64,000 nucleotides of DNA from the NCBI GenBank assembly GCA_042862465.1, contig JASTVH010000007.1, forward strand, positions 62,001 through 126,000, given 5' to 3'. Positions within the stretch are counted from its first letter, which is position 1; each line of letters begins with the position of its first letter. A program made the translations under genes and the position numbers. Positions 27,374 through 36,832 of the stretch are shown one piece after another. The DNA comes from JASTVH01 sp042862465 (GTDB lineage Bacteria > Pseudomonadota > Gammaproteobacteria > Pseudomonadales > Oleiphilaceae). The notes beneath the pieces are model-generated. The model was not told the origin of the DNA. It did not search any database and saw nothing but the letters and a program-made list of their open reading frames with translations.

Positions 27374-28075
27374 TCATTTTTCAATCAATTCCTTAAGGCT
27401 TTCCGTATCGAGTGACTGTGACAGCGTTTGATAACCGGGTGCACTCTGCCAGGGCAGAATCCCCAGACAAGGTGCCGGGAGGGCCGCCTTCAGTGTGGCA
27501 ATGTTCTCGGCTTCGGCGGCCATGGGCTCTGCATGTGGATGATTGCCGACCCAACCGGCCAGCTTGAGGCCGTCACGGCCAATGGCCTCGGCCGTTAGAA
27601 AGGCGTGATTCAGACACCCCAATTGCAATGGCACCACCATCAATACCGGGATATCCAGTTCCCTGGGCAAACGCGCCAGCGTCTCACGCTCGTTCAGCGG
27701 AACACGCCACCCGCCTGCCCCTTCAATCAGGCAGAGGTCACCCGGCTGACTCATCACCCCGCGACAGAAGCCCGCCAGTCGCTGAATGCTGACGGACACG
27801 CCGACGTTGTGGGCCGCAATATGGGGAGATAACGGATCAGGGAGCGCGACCGGATTCACCTGCTCGTAGCTCAGCTTTTCTGTGATAGCCGCTCGCAGGG
27901 CGACAGCGTCTTCATTGCGCAGCCCCTCTTCGGTCTTTTCACAACCGGCAGCCACGGGCTTGACCGCCAGGGTACGCAATCCCAGCTGGCGGGCTTTTTC
28001 CAACAGGGCAACGCTCACGAGCGTCTTGCCAACACCGGTATCGGTACCGGTCACAAAGAAGGTTTTGCGAGCCAT
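27374..28075 (-). CDS. bioD: Dethiobiotin synthetase
   Basis: BioD closes the ureido ring of dethiobiotin from 7,8-diaminopelargonic acid, CO2 and ATP. The 233-residue product starts MARKTFFVTGTDTGVGKTLVS, with the P-loop at residues 9-17, and has the IEGAGGWRVPL segment of the family. It is the last gene of bioB-F-H-C-D, 34 bp after bioC. bioA is not in the window and must lie elsewhere. Confidence 0.95.
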   Translation of the reverse strand: MARKTFFVTGTDTGVGKTLVSVALLEKARQLGLRTLAVKPVAAGCEKTEEGLRNEDAVALRAAITEKLSYEQVNPVALPDPLSPHIAAHNVGVSVSIQRLAGFCRGVMSQPGDLCLIEGAGGWRVPLNERETLARLPRELDIPVLMVVPLQLGCLNHAFLTAEAIGRDGLKLAGWVGNHPHAEPMAAEAENIATLKAALPAPCLGILPWQSAPGYQTLSQSLDTESLKELIEK

Positions 28076-28109
28076 CGAAACCTCGACTGTTCAGGTGGGG
28101 TTCGCTACA

Positions 28110-28919
28110 TCAGTGGGGTTTGTGCAGCACTGCCAGAGCCACTTCGTAGCGGGCGGGAATACAGCCTCCATCGCCATGGGCCTCTTCATAGGCCTGCTGC
28201 AGGGCCCGGATCCGTCCGGGCGCGGTTACCCTGCCGCTGCGGTCATCAGCCTTGTAACGGGCGCCGATGCCCTTGAGCTCCCGGAAAAGGTGGGTGACGT
28301 TGTCGTAGACCAGGGTCACGGTCTGGTAGCTGACTTCAAATTCCGGGAAGACCGCACGACACAGATCCTCGAGCGAATCTCGCCGTACGAACCGATTGAC
28401 GTGATGCCCTTCGGGATCGATGACTTCCCAGGCCTCCTTGAGCTCCAGCAAGGTGCCGTCGACCAGGGTCGATATCAGCGCTACGCCACCTGGCTGCAGC
28501 ACCCGGTGGATTTCCTGAAGCACCCGGGAGGGCGCGGGACACCACTGGATCATCAAGCTCGAAAACACACGATCGACGCACCCTTGCGGCAACGGCAATG
28601 CTTCCGCGTCGGCCACGGCAGCCGTCGACAGCTGGTTGCCAAACCGCTCCTGGGTATAGGCCACCATGCCTTCGGCCAGATCCAGCGCGTGCAGCCGGGC
28701 CTGGGGAAAGTGATGGGCCAGTTTTGGAATCGCCAGGCCGGTGCCGCAGCCCAGGTCCAGCACCGCCCGGGCTTCACCGGTCGGCTGCAATGCCATGAGC
28801 GCCTCCACCACCGTCCGCTGCAGACGCGCGGAGCGATCGTAGCGGGTGGCCGCAGCACCAAAGTCCTTGGCCACCCGCGATTTGTGCTGCCAGTGACTGG
28901 GTGTTTGCTGAGCGTTCAT
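28110..28919 (-). CDS. bioC: Malonyl-[ACP] O-methyltransferase BioC
   Basis: BioC methylates malonyl-ACP so that the fatty-acid synthesis enzymes can build the pimeloyl chain. The 269-residue class I methyltransferase shows SAM motif I LDLGCGTGL near residue 56 and the RYDRSARLQR N-terminal signature. It overlaps bioH by 4 bp. The BioC-BioH pair makes this the E. coli-type pathway to pimeloyl-ACP. Confidence 0.95.
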   Translation of the reverse strand: MNAQQTPSHWQHKSRVAKDFGAAATRYDRSARLQRTVVEALMALQPTGEARAVLDLGCGTGLAIPKLAHHFPQARLHALDLAEGMVAYTQERFGNQLSTAAVADAEALPLPQGCVDRVFSSLMIQWCPAPSRVLQEIHRVLQPGGVALISTLVDGTLLELKEAWEVIDPEGHHVNRFVRRDSLEDLCRAVFPEFEVSYQTVTLVYDNVTHLFRELKGIGARYKADDRSGRVTAPGRIRALQQAYEEAHGDGGCIPARYEVALAVLHKPH

Positions 28920-29638
28920 TTCACCAACGCCTCGGGTTTGAGTCGATCCTGTACCTGGGACAAGCCCTGACCAAAGGGCCAGTGTGCCATCCCCTCGATC
29001 CTGACCACGCGCCGGGTATCGAGCGCTGCCGCTTCGGGCGTGCCGGGATCAATGAGCGGGTCACGCTCCCCGAAAACGTGCAGGGCCGGCACCGCCACCT
29101 CACGCCAGAGCGATCGCTGATCCCAGGTATCCAGCCATTCCAGTCCCCGCGACAGGGTCGCCGGCTGCATGCCCGGACCGTGCTCCAGCCAGGAACGAAA
29201 GGCCCGCCGTGCCGTGCGCTCCTGCTCGTCACCCTGAATCTGCATCAGCAGAAAGCGCTGCCATTGGCGCAGGGGTTCGGATTCGAATCGGCTCACGAAG
29301 CTTTCAAAAATACTGTCCGGCATCCCCGCCAGCCAGCCGCGACGCCGGGTGAAACAGGGGGTACTGCACAGGGTGAAAACGCCAGTCACCTGCTGCGGGA
29401 AAAAGCGGGCCGCGTGCATGGCCACCTGCCCGCCTAACGACCAGCCGGCCCAGACCGCCGGTTCCCCCACCCGGGCGATGATACGACGCACCAGATCGTC
29501 AGCATCCTCGGCAACGGCAAACAGCGTGTCGTCCAGTGAGATACCGATAACGGGTCCGGGCCAGTCCTTGGCTACCGCGGCGATGGCCGCCACCGGCAGC
29601 CCCCACCCCCCGATCAGGACCAGGGTCTGCTCCCTCAT
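28916..29638 (-). CDS. bioH: Pimeloyl-ACP methyl ester esterase BioH
   Basis: BioH removes the methyl ester from pimeloyl-ACP methyl ester. The 240-residue alpha/beta hydrolase has the nucleophile elbow GWSLGG with Ser67, an Asp in GERDPLID and a His in GMAHWPFGQ near the C-terminus, a complete triad. It overlaps bioF upstream and bioC downstream by 4 bp each. Its place inside the bio operon distinguishes it from unrelated alpha/beta hydrolases. Confidence 0.93.
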   Translation of the reverse strand: MREQTLVLIGGWGLPVAAIAAVAKDWPGPVIGISLDDTLFAVAEDADDLVRRIIARVGEPAVWAGWSLGGQVAMHAARFFPQQVTGVFTLCSTPCFTRRRGWLAGMPDSIFESFVSRFESEPLRQWQRFLLMQIQGDEQERTARRAFRSWLEHGPGMQPATLSRGLEWLDTWDQRSLWREVAVPALHVFGERDPLIDPGTPEAAALDTRRVVRIEGMAHWPFGQGLSQVQDRLKPEALVK

Positions 29639-30801
29639 TCTTCCTCCTTCCGGACCAGATCCTGAAGCGCTTTCAGGGCTTCCAGCAGCTGATCAACATG
29701 GGCTTCCGTATGGGCTGCGCTGAGTGTGACCCGCAGCCGTGCCGTTCCCTGGGGTACCGTCGGCGGACGGATAGCGGTCACCAGGAACCCGCGCTCTTCC
29801 AGTGCCTTGCTCAGTTGCAGGGCCTGATTACTGTCTCCAACCATGATCGGCTGGATGGGCGATTGTGAGGGCATGAGTTGGTAGCCCAGTGCCATCGCCC
29901 CTTCGCGGAACTGTTGCACCCGCTGTTGCAGCTGCAGCCTCCGCCCCGGCTCTTCATCCACCAGCTCCAAAGCCCGCAGGGTCGCCTCGGCGATCGCCGG
30001 CGGCATGGACGTGGTGTAGATATAGGTGCGGGCATGCTGGACCAGGTATTCAATCAGATCGCGATCCCCAGCCACAAACGCCCCCGCCGAGCCGAGCGCC
30101 TTGCCCAGGGTGCCTACCAGCACGGGTACGTCACGGCCATGGAGACCGAACTCGGCCACGGTGCCCCGCCCCTCCCCCAGGATCCCGAGGCCATGGGCGT
30201 CATCGACCATCAACATCGCCCCATGCTGGTGACAGGCCGCGGCCAGTTCCGGCAGCGGCGCCACATCCCCGTCCATGCTGAAAACGCCATCGGTAACCAC
30301 CAGACGCTCGCCCTGGGCCTGTGCGAGCTGGCGCTCAAGGGCCGGGACGTCATTGTGGGGATAGCGCTTAAGTCGGGCTCGGGACAGGAGGGCACCGTCG
30401 ATCAGCGAGGCGTGGTTGAGACGGTCTTCCAGCACCGTATCGCCCCGTCCGGCCAGGGCACTGATGACTCCGAGGTTAGCCATGTAGCCGGTGGAAAAGA
30501 GCAAAGCCGCTTCGCGTCCGGTGAAGGCCGCGAGCGCTTCCTCCAGACGGTGATGCGCCTCGTGGTGACCGTTGACCAGATGGGAAGCGCCACCGCCGAC
30601 ACCATCCCGGGCCACACCATGCTGTACCGCCTCAATCAGAGCCGGGTGGTTGGCCAGCCCCAGATAGTCATTGCTGCAGAACGTGACCAGCTCACGACCG
30701 TCAACCACCGCCTCCGGCGCCTGGGGTGTTTGCAGCAGGCGGCGCTGCCGATAGAGGCCCTCGCTCTGTCGTTGCCGAAGCGCGGCGGCAAAATCACGCA
30801 A
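29635..30801 (-). CDS. bioF: 8-amino-7-oxononanoate synthase
   Basis: BioF is the PLP enzyme that condenses pimeloyl-ACP with alanine. The 388-residue protein has FCSNDYLGLANHP near residue 42, the DDAHGLGILGEGRG segment, and the PLP lysine in VGTLGKALGSAGAF. It lies 12 bp after bioB and overlaps bioH by 4 bp. Confidence 0.96.
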   Translation of the reverse strand: MRDFAAALRQRQSEGLYRQRRLLQTPQAPEAVVDGRELVTFCSNDYLGLANHPALIEAVQHGVARDGVGGGASHLVNGHHEAHHRLEEALAAFTGREAALLFSTGYMANLGVISALAGRGDTVLEDRLNHASLIDGALLSRARLKRYPHNDVPALERQLAQAQGERLVVTDGVFSMDGDVAPLPELAAACHQHGAMLMVDDAHGLGILGEGRGTVAEFGLHGRDVPVLVGTLGKALGSAGAFVAGDRDLIEYLVQHARTYIYTTSMPPAIAEATLRALELVDEEPGRRLQLQQRVQQFREGAMALGYQLMPSQSPIQPIMVGDSNQALQLSKALEERGFLVTAIRPPTVPQGTARLRVTLSAAHTEAHVDQLLEALKALQDLVRKEEE

Positions 30802-30813
30802 GGTCTTGCCGCC

Positions 30814-31884
30814 TCAGGCCCGGGCCTTGTCGGTCGCATCGTAGAACAGGTGCTTGTCCCGCTCCTGCTCCATTTCGCGCACCAACGCCGCTTCCTGCTC
30901 TTCCTCGCTGTGGCATTGCTGGCGCTCTTCCGGACGGATGCCCAGCTTGCGGAACAGCTGACGGTCGGCATCGGCCTCCGGATTGGACGTGGTCAGCAGC
31001 TTCTCGCCATAGAAGATGGAGTTGGCGCCCGCCAGGAAACACAGGGCCTGCATCTGTTCATTCATGTTTTCACGACCGGCGGACAGGCGCACATGGGACT
31101 CAGGCATCATGATGCGCGCCACCGCGATGGTGCGGACGAATTCGAACGGATCCAGATCCTCGACATTGTCCAGTGGCGTCCCCTGCACCTTCACCAGCAT
31201 GTTGATAGGCACGCTTTCCGGGTGATCCGGCAGGTTCGCCAGCTGGATCAGCAGGCCGGCCCGGTCATCGTCGGATTCGCCCATGCCCATGATGCCGCCA
31301 CAACAGACCTTCATGCCCGCCTCGCGCACGTTCGCCAGGGTGCGCAGACGGTCCTCGTAGGTCCGTGTGGTAATGATGTGGTTGTAGTACTCGGCGGAGG
31401 TGTCGAGATTGTGGTTGTAGTAGTCCAGGCCCGCCTCGGCCAGACGGTTGGCCTGATCCTGATCGAGCATGCCCAGGGTCATGCAGGTTTCCAGGCCCAG
31501 GGATTTAACCTGTCGGACCATGTCCAGCACGTGGGGAAAGTCCTTCTCAGTCGGGCTACGCCAGGCCGCGCCCATGCAGAAACGAGTCGCGCCCTTTTCC
31601 CGGGCGTTGCGAGCCTCATCCACCACCTTCTGGATTTCCAGCAGCTTTTCCTTGTCCAGACCGGTATTGTAGTGGCCACTCTGGGGACAGTACTTGCAGT
31701 CTTCCGGGCAGGCGCCGGTCTTGATCGACAACAGGGTGCTCACTTGCACCTCGTTGGGATCGAAGTGCTGGCGATGAACGGTCTGGGCACGGAAAATCAG
31801 GTCGTTAAACGGCAACTCGAACAAAGCGCGGACTTCGTCGAGGGTCCAGTCATGGCGAGTCGGGGCGATGGGTGTGGCTGACAT
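30814..31884 (-). CDS. bioB: Biotin synthase
   Basis: BioB is a radical SAM enzyme that inserts sulfur into dethiobiotin. The 356-residue protein has the 4Fe-4S triad Cys59, Cys63 and Cys66 in GACPEDCKYCPQSGHYN, and the GRENMNEQMQALCFLAGANSIFYGEKLLTT region of the family. It is the first gene of the bio operon. The promoter and a BirA-like operator lie about 95-145 bp upstream, partly inside the 5' end of divergent comF. Confidence 0.97.
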   Translation of the reverse strand: MSATPIAPTRHDWTLDEVRALFELPFNDLIFRAQTVHRQHFDPNEVQVSTLLSIKTGACPEDCKYCPQSGHYNTGLDKEKLLEIQKVVDEARNAREKGATRFCMGAAWRSPTEKDFPHVLDMVRQVKSLGLETCMTLGMLDQDQANRLAEAGLDYYNHNLDTSAEYYNHIITTRTYEDRLRTLANVREAGMKVCCGGIMGMGESDDDRAGLLIQLANLPDHPESVPINMLVKVQGTPLDNVEDLDPFEFVRTIAVARIMMPESHVRLSAGRENMNEQMQALCFLAGANSIFYGEKLLTTSNPEADADRQLFRKLGIRPEERQQCHSEEEQEAALVREMEQERDKHLFYDATDKARA

Positions 31885-31977
31885 GGAAGCGTCTCGTTGG
31901 CAACTGTTGTATGGGTGCGTATGCTGACGTCCGCTACGGTTTCACGGACGAAAGCCATGCTAAACACAATGCATTTC

Positions 31978-32030
31978 ATGATACGGCCCGCGCATCGGCT
32001 GTCAACCAAACTACGTCTAAAGGTTAACAG
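31978..32030 (-). promoter_or_regulatory. bioB promoter with BirA-like operator
   Basis: On the minus strand, -35 TTGACA (32000-32005) and -10 TATCAT (31978-31983) are spaced 16 bp. An inverted repeat CTGTCAACC (31999-32007), 14 bp, GGTTAACAG (32022-32030) has one mismatch and covers the -35. It resembles the BirA box of other gammaproteobacteria (TTGTAAACC and its complement at similar spacing). Biotin-bound BirA would thus block bioB transcription. Confidence 0.65.
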
Positions 32031-32685
32031 CGGTTCCAATTTCTGTGCCCTTTGCGGCCGCCGCTCGCGAGAATCGCTCCTTTGCCCGGCCTGCCAAAAC
32101 GATTTGCCGCGCAATCCCTCCGGATGCCGGCGATGTGCCCAGCCCCTGCCCCGGGCCGGCCACCTTTGCGGCCAGTGCCTGCGCCACCCCCTGGCCCAGC
32201 AGCGCACGCTGGCACCCTTCATCTACCGGTTTCCGGTCAACGCACTGGTGACCGGGTTCAAATACCAGCGCAGAAAAGTCTACGGACGTGCGCTCGCCGA
32301 AGCGTGGCTGAACGAAGTGGCCATCGAAAACGACGAGCGGCCGGACCTGCTGGTCCCGACACCGTTACACTGGCGACGACGACTGAATCGTGGCTTCAAT
32401 CAAGCCGGGGAGCTGGCCGCTCACTGGGGAAAGGCACTCGGTATTCCGGTGGATCACGGGCTCTGCCGACGTGGCCTCGCCACCCCCTCACAGACCGGCC
32501 TCGATCGAGCCCAACGCAGGCGCAACCTGCGCCGGGCCTTCGTGATTACCCAACGGCCGCCACCCCATGTTGCGGTGGTGGACGATGTGGTGACCACCGG
32601 CAGTACCGGCGACGCCCTGGCCCGGGCGCTGCTCAGGGCTGGCGCCGAGCGCGTGGAGATCTGGGCGCTGGCACGAACTCCCTGA
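31978..32685 (+). CDS. comF: ComF family phosphoribosyltransferase-like protein
   Basis: ComF/GntX proteins are linked to DNA uptake or use of DNA as nutrient. The product has an N-terminal zinc-finger region with CALC, CPAC, CRRC and CGQC knuckles, then a PRTase fold with the PRPP loop VAVVDDVVTTGSTGDAL near the C-terminus. The start is uncertain: in-frame ATGs lie at 31957, 31969 and 31978, and 31978 gives 235 residues with a natural distance to the first Cys pair. It is divergent from bioB, and the BirA-like site falls within its first codons. Confidence 0.88.
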   Translation: MIRPAHRLSTKLRLKVNSGSNFCALCGRRSRESLLCPACQNDLPRNPSGCRRCAQPLPRAGHLCGQCLRHPLAQQRTLAPFIYRFPVNALVTGFKYQRRKVYGRALAEAWLNEVAIENDERPDLLVPTPLHWRRRLNRGFNQAGELAAHWGKALGIPVDHGLCRRGLATPSQTGLDRAQRRRNLRRAFVITQRPPPHVAVVDDVVTTGSTGDALARALLRAGAERVEIWALARTP

Positions 32686-32702
32686 AGGGCTGCTGAAAAG
32701 GC

Positions 32703-33809
32703 CTATGCCTCCAGCAGGTTGGCCACATGTTCGGCAATGGCCAGGGAGGCCGTCAGCCCGGGTGACTCGATGCCAAACAGCTGCACCACCCCCGTCAGGC
32801 CATGCCCCTCGCGGCCCTGGATGCAGAAATCAGCGGCCGGCTCGCCCGGCCCGGCAATCTTGGGCCGGATGCCGGCATAGGCGGGCTGCAGCCGCCGGGG
32901 ATCGAGGCCGGGCCACCAGTTCTGAACGGCCTCGGCGAAGGCGCGTTTGCGCTCGGCCGGAATGCTGTAGTCTTCCCGGTCGATCCATTCGACATCCGGC
33001 CCAAAGCGGGCCTGACCGGCGAGATCGAGCGTGAGATGAATGCCCAGGCCTCCCGGCTCGGGCACCGGGTAAATCAAATGGCGGAACGGGTGCTTCCCGC
33101 TGTAGGTGAAATAGTGCCCGCGGGCATAAAACTGGCGGGGAATGGCGTTTGGCGGCATCCCCTGCCACTCGCGCGCCAGGGGAATGGCCCGGAGACCGGC
33201 AGCGTTGACCACCTGCTGCGCCACCAATTCACAGGGCATGGCACCGCCGACGGCCAGTCGATGGCGCCCGCTCTCACTGGCCACTGAGATCACCGGTGCG
33301 TTCAGTGCCAGTTGACCACCCGCCACCTCCAGATCCCCCTGCAGGGCCAGCATCAGTTGATGACTGTCGACAATGCCCGTGCTCGGCGACTGCAACCCAC
33401 CCACTGCCCGCAGCTCAGGCTGACGTTGCAACACCGCCCGGGACAGGCTGGACAGTGCCACCCCACTGCGCGCTGCCCGGGATTTGAGCGATTCCAGATC
33501 CTGCAACTGTGCGTCATGGGTGGCGATAATCCATTTGCCGCAACGCTGATGAGCTACACCCTTTTCCGCACAGTAGGCGTAGAGCCGCTCCCTGCCCTCG
33601 ACGCAGAGCCGGGCCTTCAGGGAGCCGGGGGTGTAGTAGATGCCGGCGTGAATCACCTCACTGTTGCGCGAGGAAATCCCGCTACCGATCTGATCGGCCC
33701 CCTCCAGCACGACGACCGATTGGCCACGCAGGGCCAGTGCCCGGGCGGTGGCCAGTCCGACTACCCCGGCACCGATGACAACGGTTTCAACCTCAAATCG
33801 TTCGCGCAT
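32703..33809 (-). CDS. FAD-dependent oxidoreductase, L-2-hydroxyglutarate oxidase-like
   Basis: A 368-residue member of the DAO (D-amino-acid oxidase/glycerol-3-phosphate dehydrogenase) superfamily. The Rossmann FAD motif VVIGAGVVGLATARAL is at the N-terminus, followed by SSRNSEVIHAGIYYTPGSLKARLC, which is strongly typical of LhgO-like L-2-hydroxyglutarate dehydrogenases. The ATG at 33809 is chosen. Two upstream in-frame TTG codons would add up to eight residues. It is convergent with comF and divergent from the EamA transporter gene. The substrate is inferred from family resemblance only. Confidence 0.85.
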   Translation of the reverse strand: MRERFEVETVVIGAGVVGLATARALALRGQSVVVLEGADQIGSGISSRNSEVIHAGIYYTPGSLKARLCVEGRERLYAYCAEKGVAHQRCGKWIIATHDAQLQDLESLKSRAARSGVALSSLSRAVLQRQPELRAVGGLQSPSTGIVDSHQLMLALQGDLEVAGGQLALNAPVISVASESGRHRLAVGGAMPCELVAQQVVNAAGLRAIPLAREWQGMPPNAIPRQFYARGHYFTYSGKHPFRHLIYPVPEPGGLGIHLTLDLAGQARFGPDVEWIDREDYSIPAERKRAFAEAVQNWWPGLDPRRLQPAYAGIRPKIAGPGEPAADFCIQGREGHGLTGVVQLFGIESPGLTASLAIAEHVANLLEA

Positions 33810-33966
33810 GCTCCTGCCATCAACCTCCAACAAATCCGGCCACGCTTCGCCTCCTCTGGTTAAACGCTGCTAAAGTACCCGGGTCACTCTACCCCCAATG
33901 GGTTAGCGGCGGGCATGATGCCGCCCGGTCATGACAACAAGTAATGCCATGAAGGAGCTGCAACCG

Positions 33967-34896
33967 ATGAGTGCCCCGGCCACCGAAACCGCCGACACCG
34001 AACGCACCTGGCCCGCCATTCTGGGACTGACGGTAACGGCTGCGCTTTGGGCGGGCAATGCCCTGGTCGCCCGGGCCACGGCCGATGCCATTCCGCCAGT
34101 CGCCCTTGCCTTTTGGCGCTGGAGCCTGCCACTGCTCTATCTGCTGCCCTACACGCTTTGGGTCTGGCGCCGCTATCGCGAGGTGATCCTGGCCCATCGC
34201 CGTCGCCTGCTGGGCCTGTCGATTTTCAGCATCACTACCTACAACACCCTGCTCTACCTGGCCGCCCAGTACACCACGGCCATCAACATCACCCTGGTCA
34301 GCGCCTCGATGCCACTGATCACGGTGGCGTTATCGGCCCTGTTACTGGGCAGCCTGCCAACGAGAGCCCAGGGGCTCGGCGCATTACTGGCCCTGAGCGG
34401 GGTGTTGATTATCCTGACGCGGACGGAATGGCAGGTGTTGGCGCAATTATCTTTTAACCCCGGCGACCTGATCATGCTGGTCTCGATTCTCAGCTGGTCG
34501 ATCTACTCGGTGCTGCTGAAACGCTGGCCGGTGCCAATCCCGGGATTTCCGCTGCTGTGCCTGCTGATCACCATCGGCGCCCCGCTCATCCTGCCGTTCT
34601 ACCTCTGGGAATGGGCGTTCAAGGGCGGTTTTGAACTGACGACCAACACCCTGGGGGCACTGGCCTACGTTGGCGTGTTGCCCAGTGTGGTGGCCTATTT
34701 TCTCTGGAACCGGGGGGTTGCCCGGATCGGACCGGCCAACGCCGCCCTGTTTTTCTATCTGATCCCGGTGTTCGCTGCGGTCATTGCCGTGCCGGTGCTG
34801 GGTGAACAGCTGGCGGGCTACCACCTGGCCGGCGCCGGCTTCATTCTCCTGGGGCTCTACCTGGCCTCCCGCCGCCAACGGGCCCGGCAATACTGA
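33967..34896 (+). CDS. EamA/DMT family transporter
   Basis: An inner-membrane protein of 309 residues with about ten hydrophobic segments arranged as two EamA repeats. LTVTAALWAGNALVARATAD opens the first, and the second begins near the ILSWSIYSVLLKRWP segment. The DMT superfamily exports metabolites or amino acids. The substrate cannot be told. The start at 33967 is supported by AAGGAG nine bases upstream. Earlier in-frame ATGs at 33931 and 33949 lack such a site. It ends 3 bp before the convergent saccharopine dehydrogenase-like gene. Confidence 0.88.
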   Translation: MSAPATETADTERTWPAILGLTVTAALWAGNALVARATADAIPPVALAFWRWSLPLLYLLPYTLWVWRRYREVILAHRRRLLGLSIFSITTYNTLLYLAAQYTTAINITLVSASMPLITVALSALLLGSLPTRAQGLGALLALSGVLIILTRTEWQVLAQLSFNPGDLIMLVSILSWSIYSVLLKRWPVPIPGFPLLCLLITIGAPLILPFYLWEWAFKGGFELTTNTLGALAYVGVLPSVVAYFLWNRGVARIGPANAALFFYLIPVFAAVIAVPVLGEQLAGYHLAGAGFILLGLYLASRRQRARQY

Positions 34897-34899
34897 CTT

Positions 34900-36123
34900 T
34901 CAAGAACGCTCGGGCCCCGTTTCTTCCACCACGCGGAATTCCAGCCCCGCCCGCTGCAATCGCTCGTACAGGGGTTTGGCCATGACACTGGCAGGAGTCA
35001 CCACGCCGTAGTGGGGCGTTAATCGGCGCCGATCAAGCGCCAGGCAGAGGGCCGCCTCGCCCAGCATCCGCGAGGTGGCGCCATACCCGGGATCGCCGCC
35101 GGCCACAAATGTCCGGATCCGGCGCTTGCCGGCCCGGGCCTTGAACGTGACCCGGAACCATCCCTGCTCGATTTGGGCCGGACTCGGACCCTGTCCCTGC
35201 CCCCGCAGTGCCAACAACCATTCACGGGTCCAGCGCGCCTGGGCCAGCAGAAAAACACCTCCCAGCAGCGCGGCCCCGGCCAATACCCTGGGCAGGCGCT
35301 TGACCAGCAGGTAATGACCATAGCGGAAGCGGCGGCCATACTCCTCCAGCGCCGCGGCAGAACGCTTGATCACCTGCGGATCGATGGTCGGAAACGGAAC
35401 GGCCCAGCTACCGAGATCGACCTGGTATTTCAGGCGCGGCAGCAGCGACTGAATGTAGCGTCCCGGCGGCGAGCCAAAGGCCCCATGGGCTCGCCGATCA
35501 GCCATATAACGCCGATAACGGGAAAAAGCGTGCACCGCTGAATGCCAGGTTCCTCCCGAAAGCCGACCATGAAACTCCACGAAGCCCTCCATGTCCACGT
35601 CCAGCCGCGCGGCCTCCTTGCGCGTCAGGTCACGGGTGAGCTCCCGCAGCGTGTACCAGACGCCCAGATCGTGGGGGATACTGTCGAACCCGCAGCAGTT
35701 GACGAGCCGCACCTTACGCTCCTGTGCGCTGCGATCGTACAGCCACTGCAAATGGTCCACGTACTCCGGCTCCCCGGTCAGGTCGACATAGTCCGCCTTC
35801 TGCTCCACACAGGCCTTTACCACCGCCTCGCCATAATGGATGTAAGGGCCCACGGTGGTGACCACCACCCGGGCCTGGGCGGCCATGGCCGCCAAGCTGT
35901 CCGGCTGGTTCAGGTCAGCCTCAATCAGCGGCAGGTCGCGGTATTTGGGATCGATGGATTCCAGGCGCTTGCGCACGCGGGCCAGTTTCTCCGTATTACG
36001 CCCGGCCAGTGCCCAGCTGAACGTCTCACGTTTGCCGGCATGGGCAAGGTAGGTGGCCGTCAGCTCTCCGGTGAACCCGGTCGCGCCAAACAGGACGATA
36101 TCCACCGCTTTACGTTGAGCCAT
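34900..36123 (-). CDS. Saccharopine dehydrogenase-like NAD(P)-binding protein
   Basis: A 407-residue protein with an N-terminal Rossmann fold, VLFGATGFTGELTATYLA, and the family segments VVTTVGPYIHYGEAVVKACVE and YVDLTGEPEYVDHLQ. It matches trans-acting enoyl-reductase or saccharopine dehydrogenase-like proteins (SCCPDH type). A hydrophobic stretch around residue 280 (LAGAALLGGVFLLAQA) suggests membrane or lipid association. It lacks lysine-pathway neighbours, so a true saccharopine dehydrogenase is unlikely. The start at 36123 follows AAGGA at good spacing; an ATG two codons earlier is worse placed. Confidence 0.82.
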   Translation of the reverse strand: MAQRKAVDIVLFGATGFTGELTATYLAHAGKRETFSWALAGRNTEKLARVRKRLESIDPKYRDLPLIEADLNQPDSLAAMAAQARVVVTTVGPYIHYGEAVVKACVEQKADYVDLTGEPEYVDHLQWLYDRSAQERKVRLVNCCGFDSIPHDLGVWYTLRELTRDLTRKEAARLDVDMEGFVEFHGRLSGGTWHSAVHAFSRYRRYMADRRAHGAFGSPPGRYIQSLLPRLKYQVDLGSWAVPFPTIDPQVIKRSAAALEEYGRRFRYGHYLLVKRLPRVLAGAALLGGVFLLAQARWTREWLLALRGQGQGPSPAQIEQGWFRVTFKARAGKRRIRTFVAGGDPGYGATSRMLGEAALCLALDRRRLTPHYGVVTPASVMAKPLYERLQRAGLEFRVVEETGPERS

Positions 36124-36306
36124 AGGCATCCTTGTCGGTTATTTTCTGGACATACCTGATCACTATAATGCGGCTTGGGCCGGGGTCAACGCACCGGTGC
36201 GTGTTCACAATACCGGCAGCCGCCTTTCCGGCATCCCCCTTGCTCGGTATATACTACCCGGGCACGCTACTGATCGAACAAGCCAACACCGGAAGGATTC
36301 GAGCGC

Positions 36307-36738
36307 ATGTCTGACCGCAAACAGTTCCTGATCGTCATGCTGGTGGCCGGCCTCTTTGTCGTCTGGCTGGGCTGGCGCGGAGCGACGGTAATACAGATCA
36401 ACCAGCAGATCAGCAGCGACGCGGAACTGCAGGATTACCCCTACCCTTTCCGTGTGCTTCGGTTTGAAGGCGACACCGCCGTCATGGCCACCCTGCGCTC
36501 GCCGCGGGTTTCCACCCGGGAGGCCCTGCAAACCCTGTTTCCCAGCTTGCAGTCACTGAGCGTCAATCATCGCGAATGGCAACGGGCAGAGCGGGAGTTT
36601 GCCCGTCTCCAGGCCAGGGCCAGTGAAATCGTGCTACGCCAGAGCCGTGCCGGCCGCATACGCTGGGAGCTGGACGAAAACTGGTACTACCTCAACGGCA
36701 TGCGCCTGCGCTACGAACCGCTCGACTATAGTCTGTAG
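36307..36738 (+). CDS. Membrane-anchored protein of unknown function
   Basis: A 143-residue product with one N-terminal hydrophobic segment (LIVMLVAGLFVVWLGWRG, about residues 8-25), probably a signal anchor, and a soluble remainder that is rich in Arg and Glu from residue 65 on. I do not recognise the family. A perfect -10 TATAAT at 36164-36169, without a clear -35, stands about 140 bp upstream. It lies between a divergent dehydrogenase gene and srkA and may be cotranscribed with the latter, 94 bp downstream. Confidence 0.75.
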   Translation: MSDRKQFLIVMLVAGLFVVWLGWRGATVIQINQQISSDAELQDYPYPFRVLRFEGDTAVMATLRSPRVSTREALQTLFPSLQSLSVNHREWQRAEREFARLQARASEIVLRQSRAGRIRWELDENWYYLNGMRLRYEPLDYSL

Positions 36739-36832
36739 TGCCGCACCCGATCCGGCCGGACACTGAGTAAACACCCAACCTGTGGTAAAATCGGCGCCTC
36801 ATTTTGTACGCTACCACGGGTGAACGACACTT

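Noticed and set aside
29878..31881. A 667-codon open frame on the plus strand opposite bioF and bioB
   Set aside because: It is antisense to two clear enzymes with full motif sets. Its product is His/Gln/Arg-rich with no domain, as expected when GC-rich coding DNA is read from the other strand.
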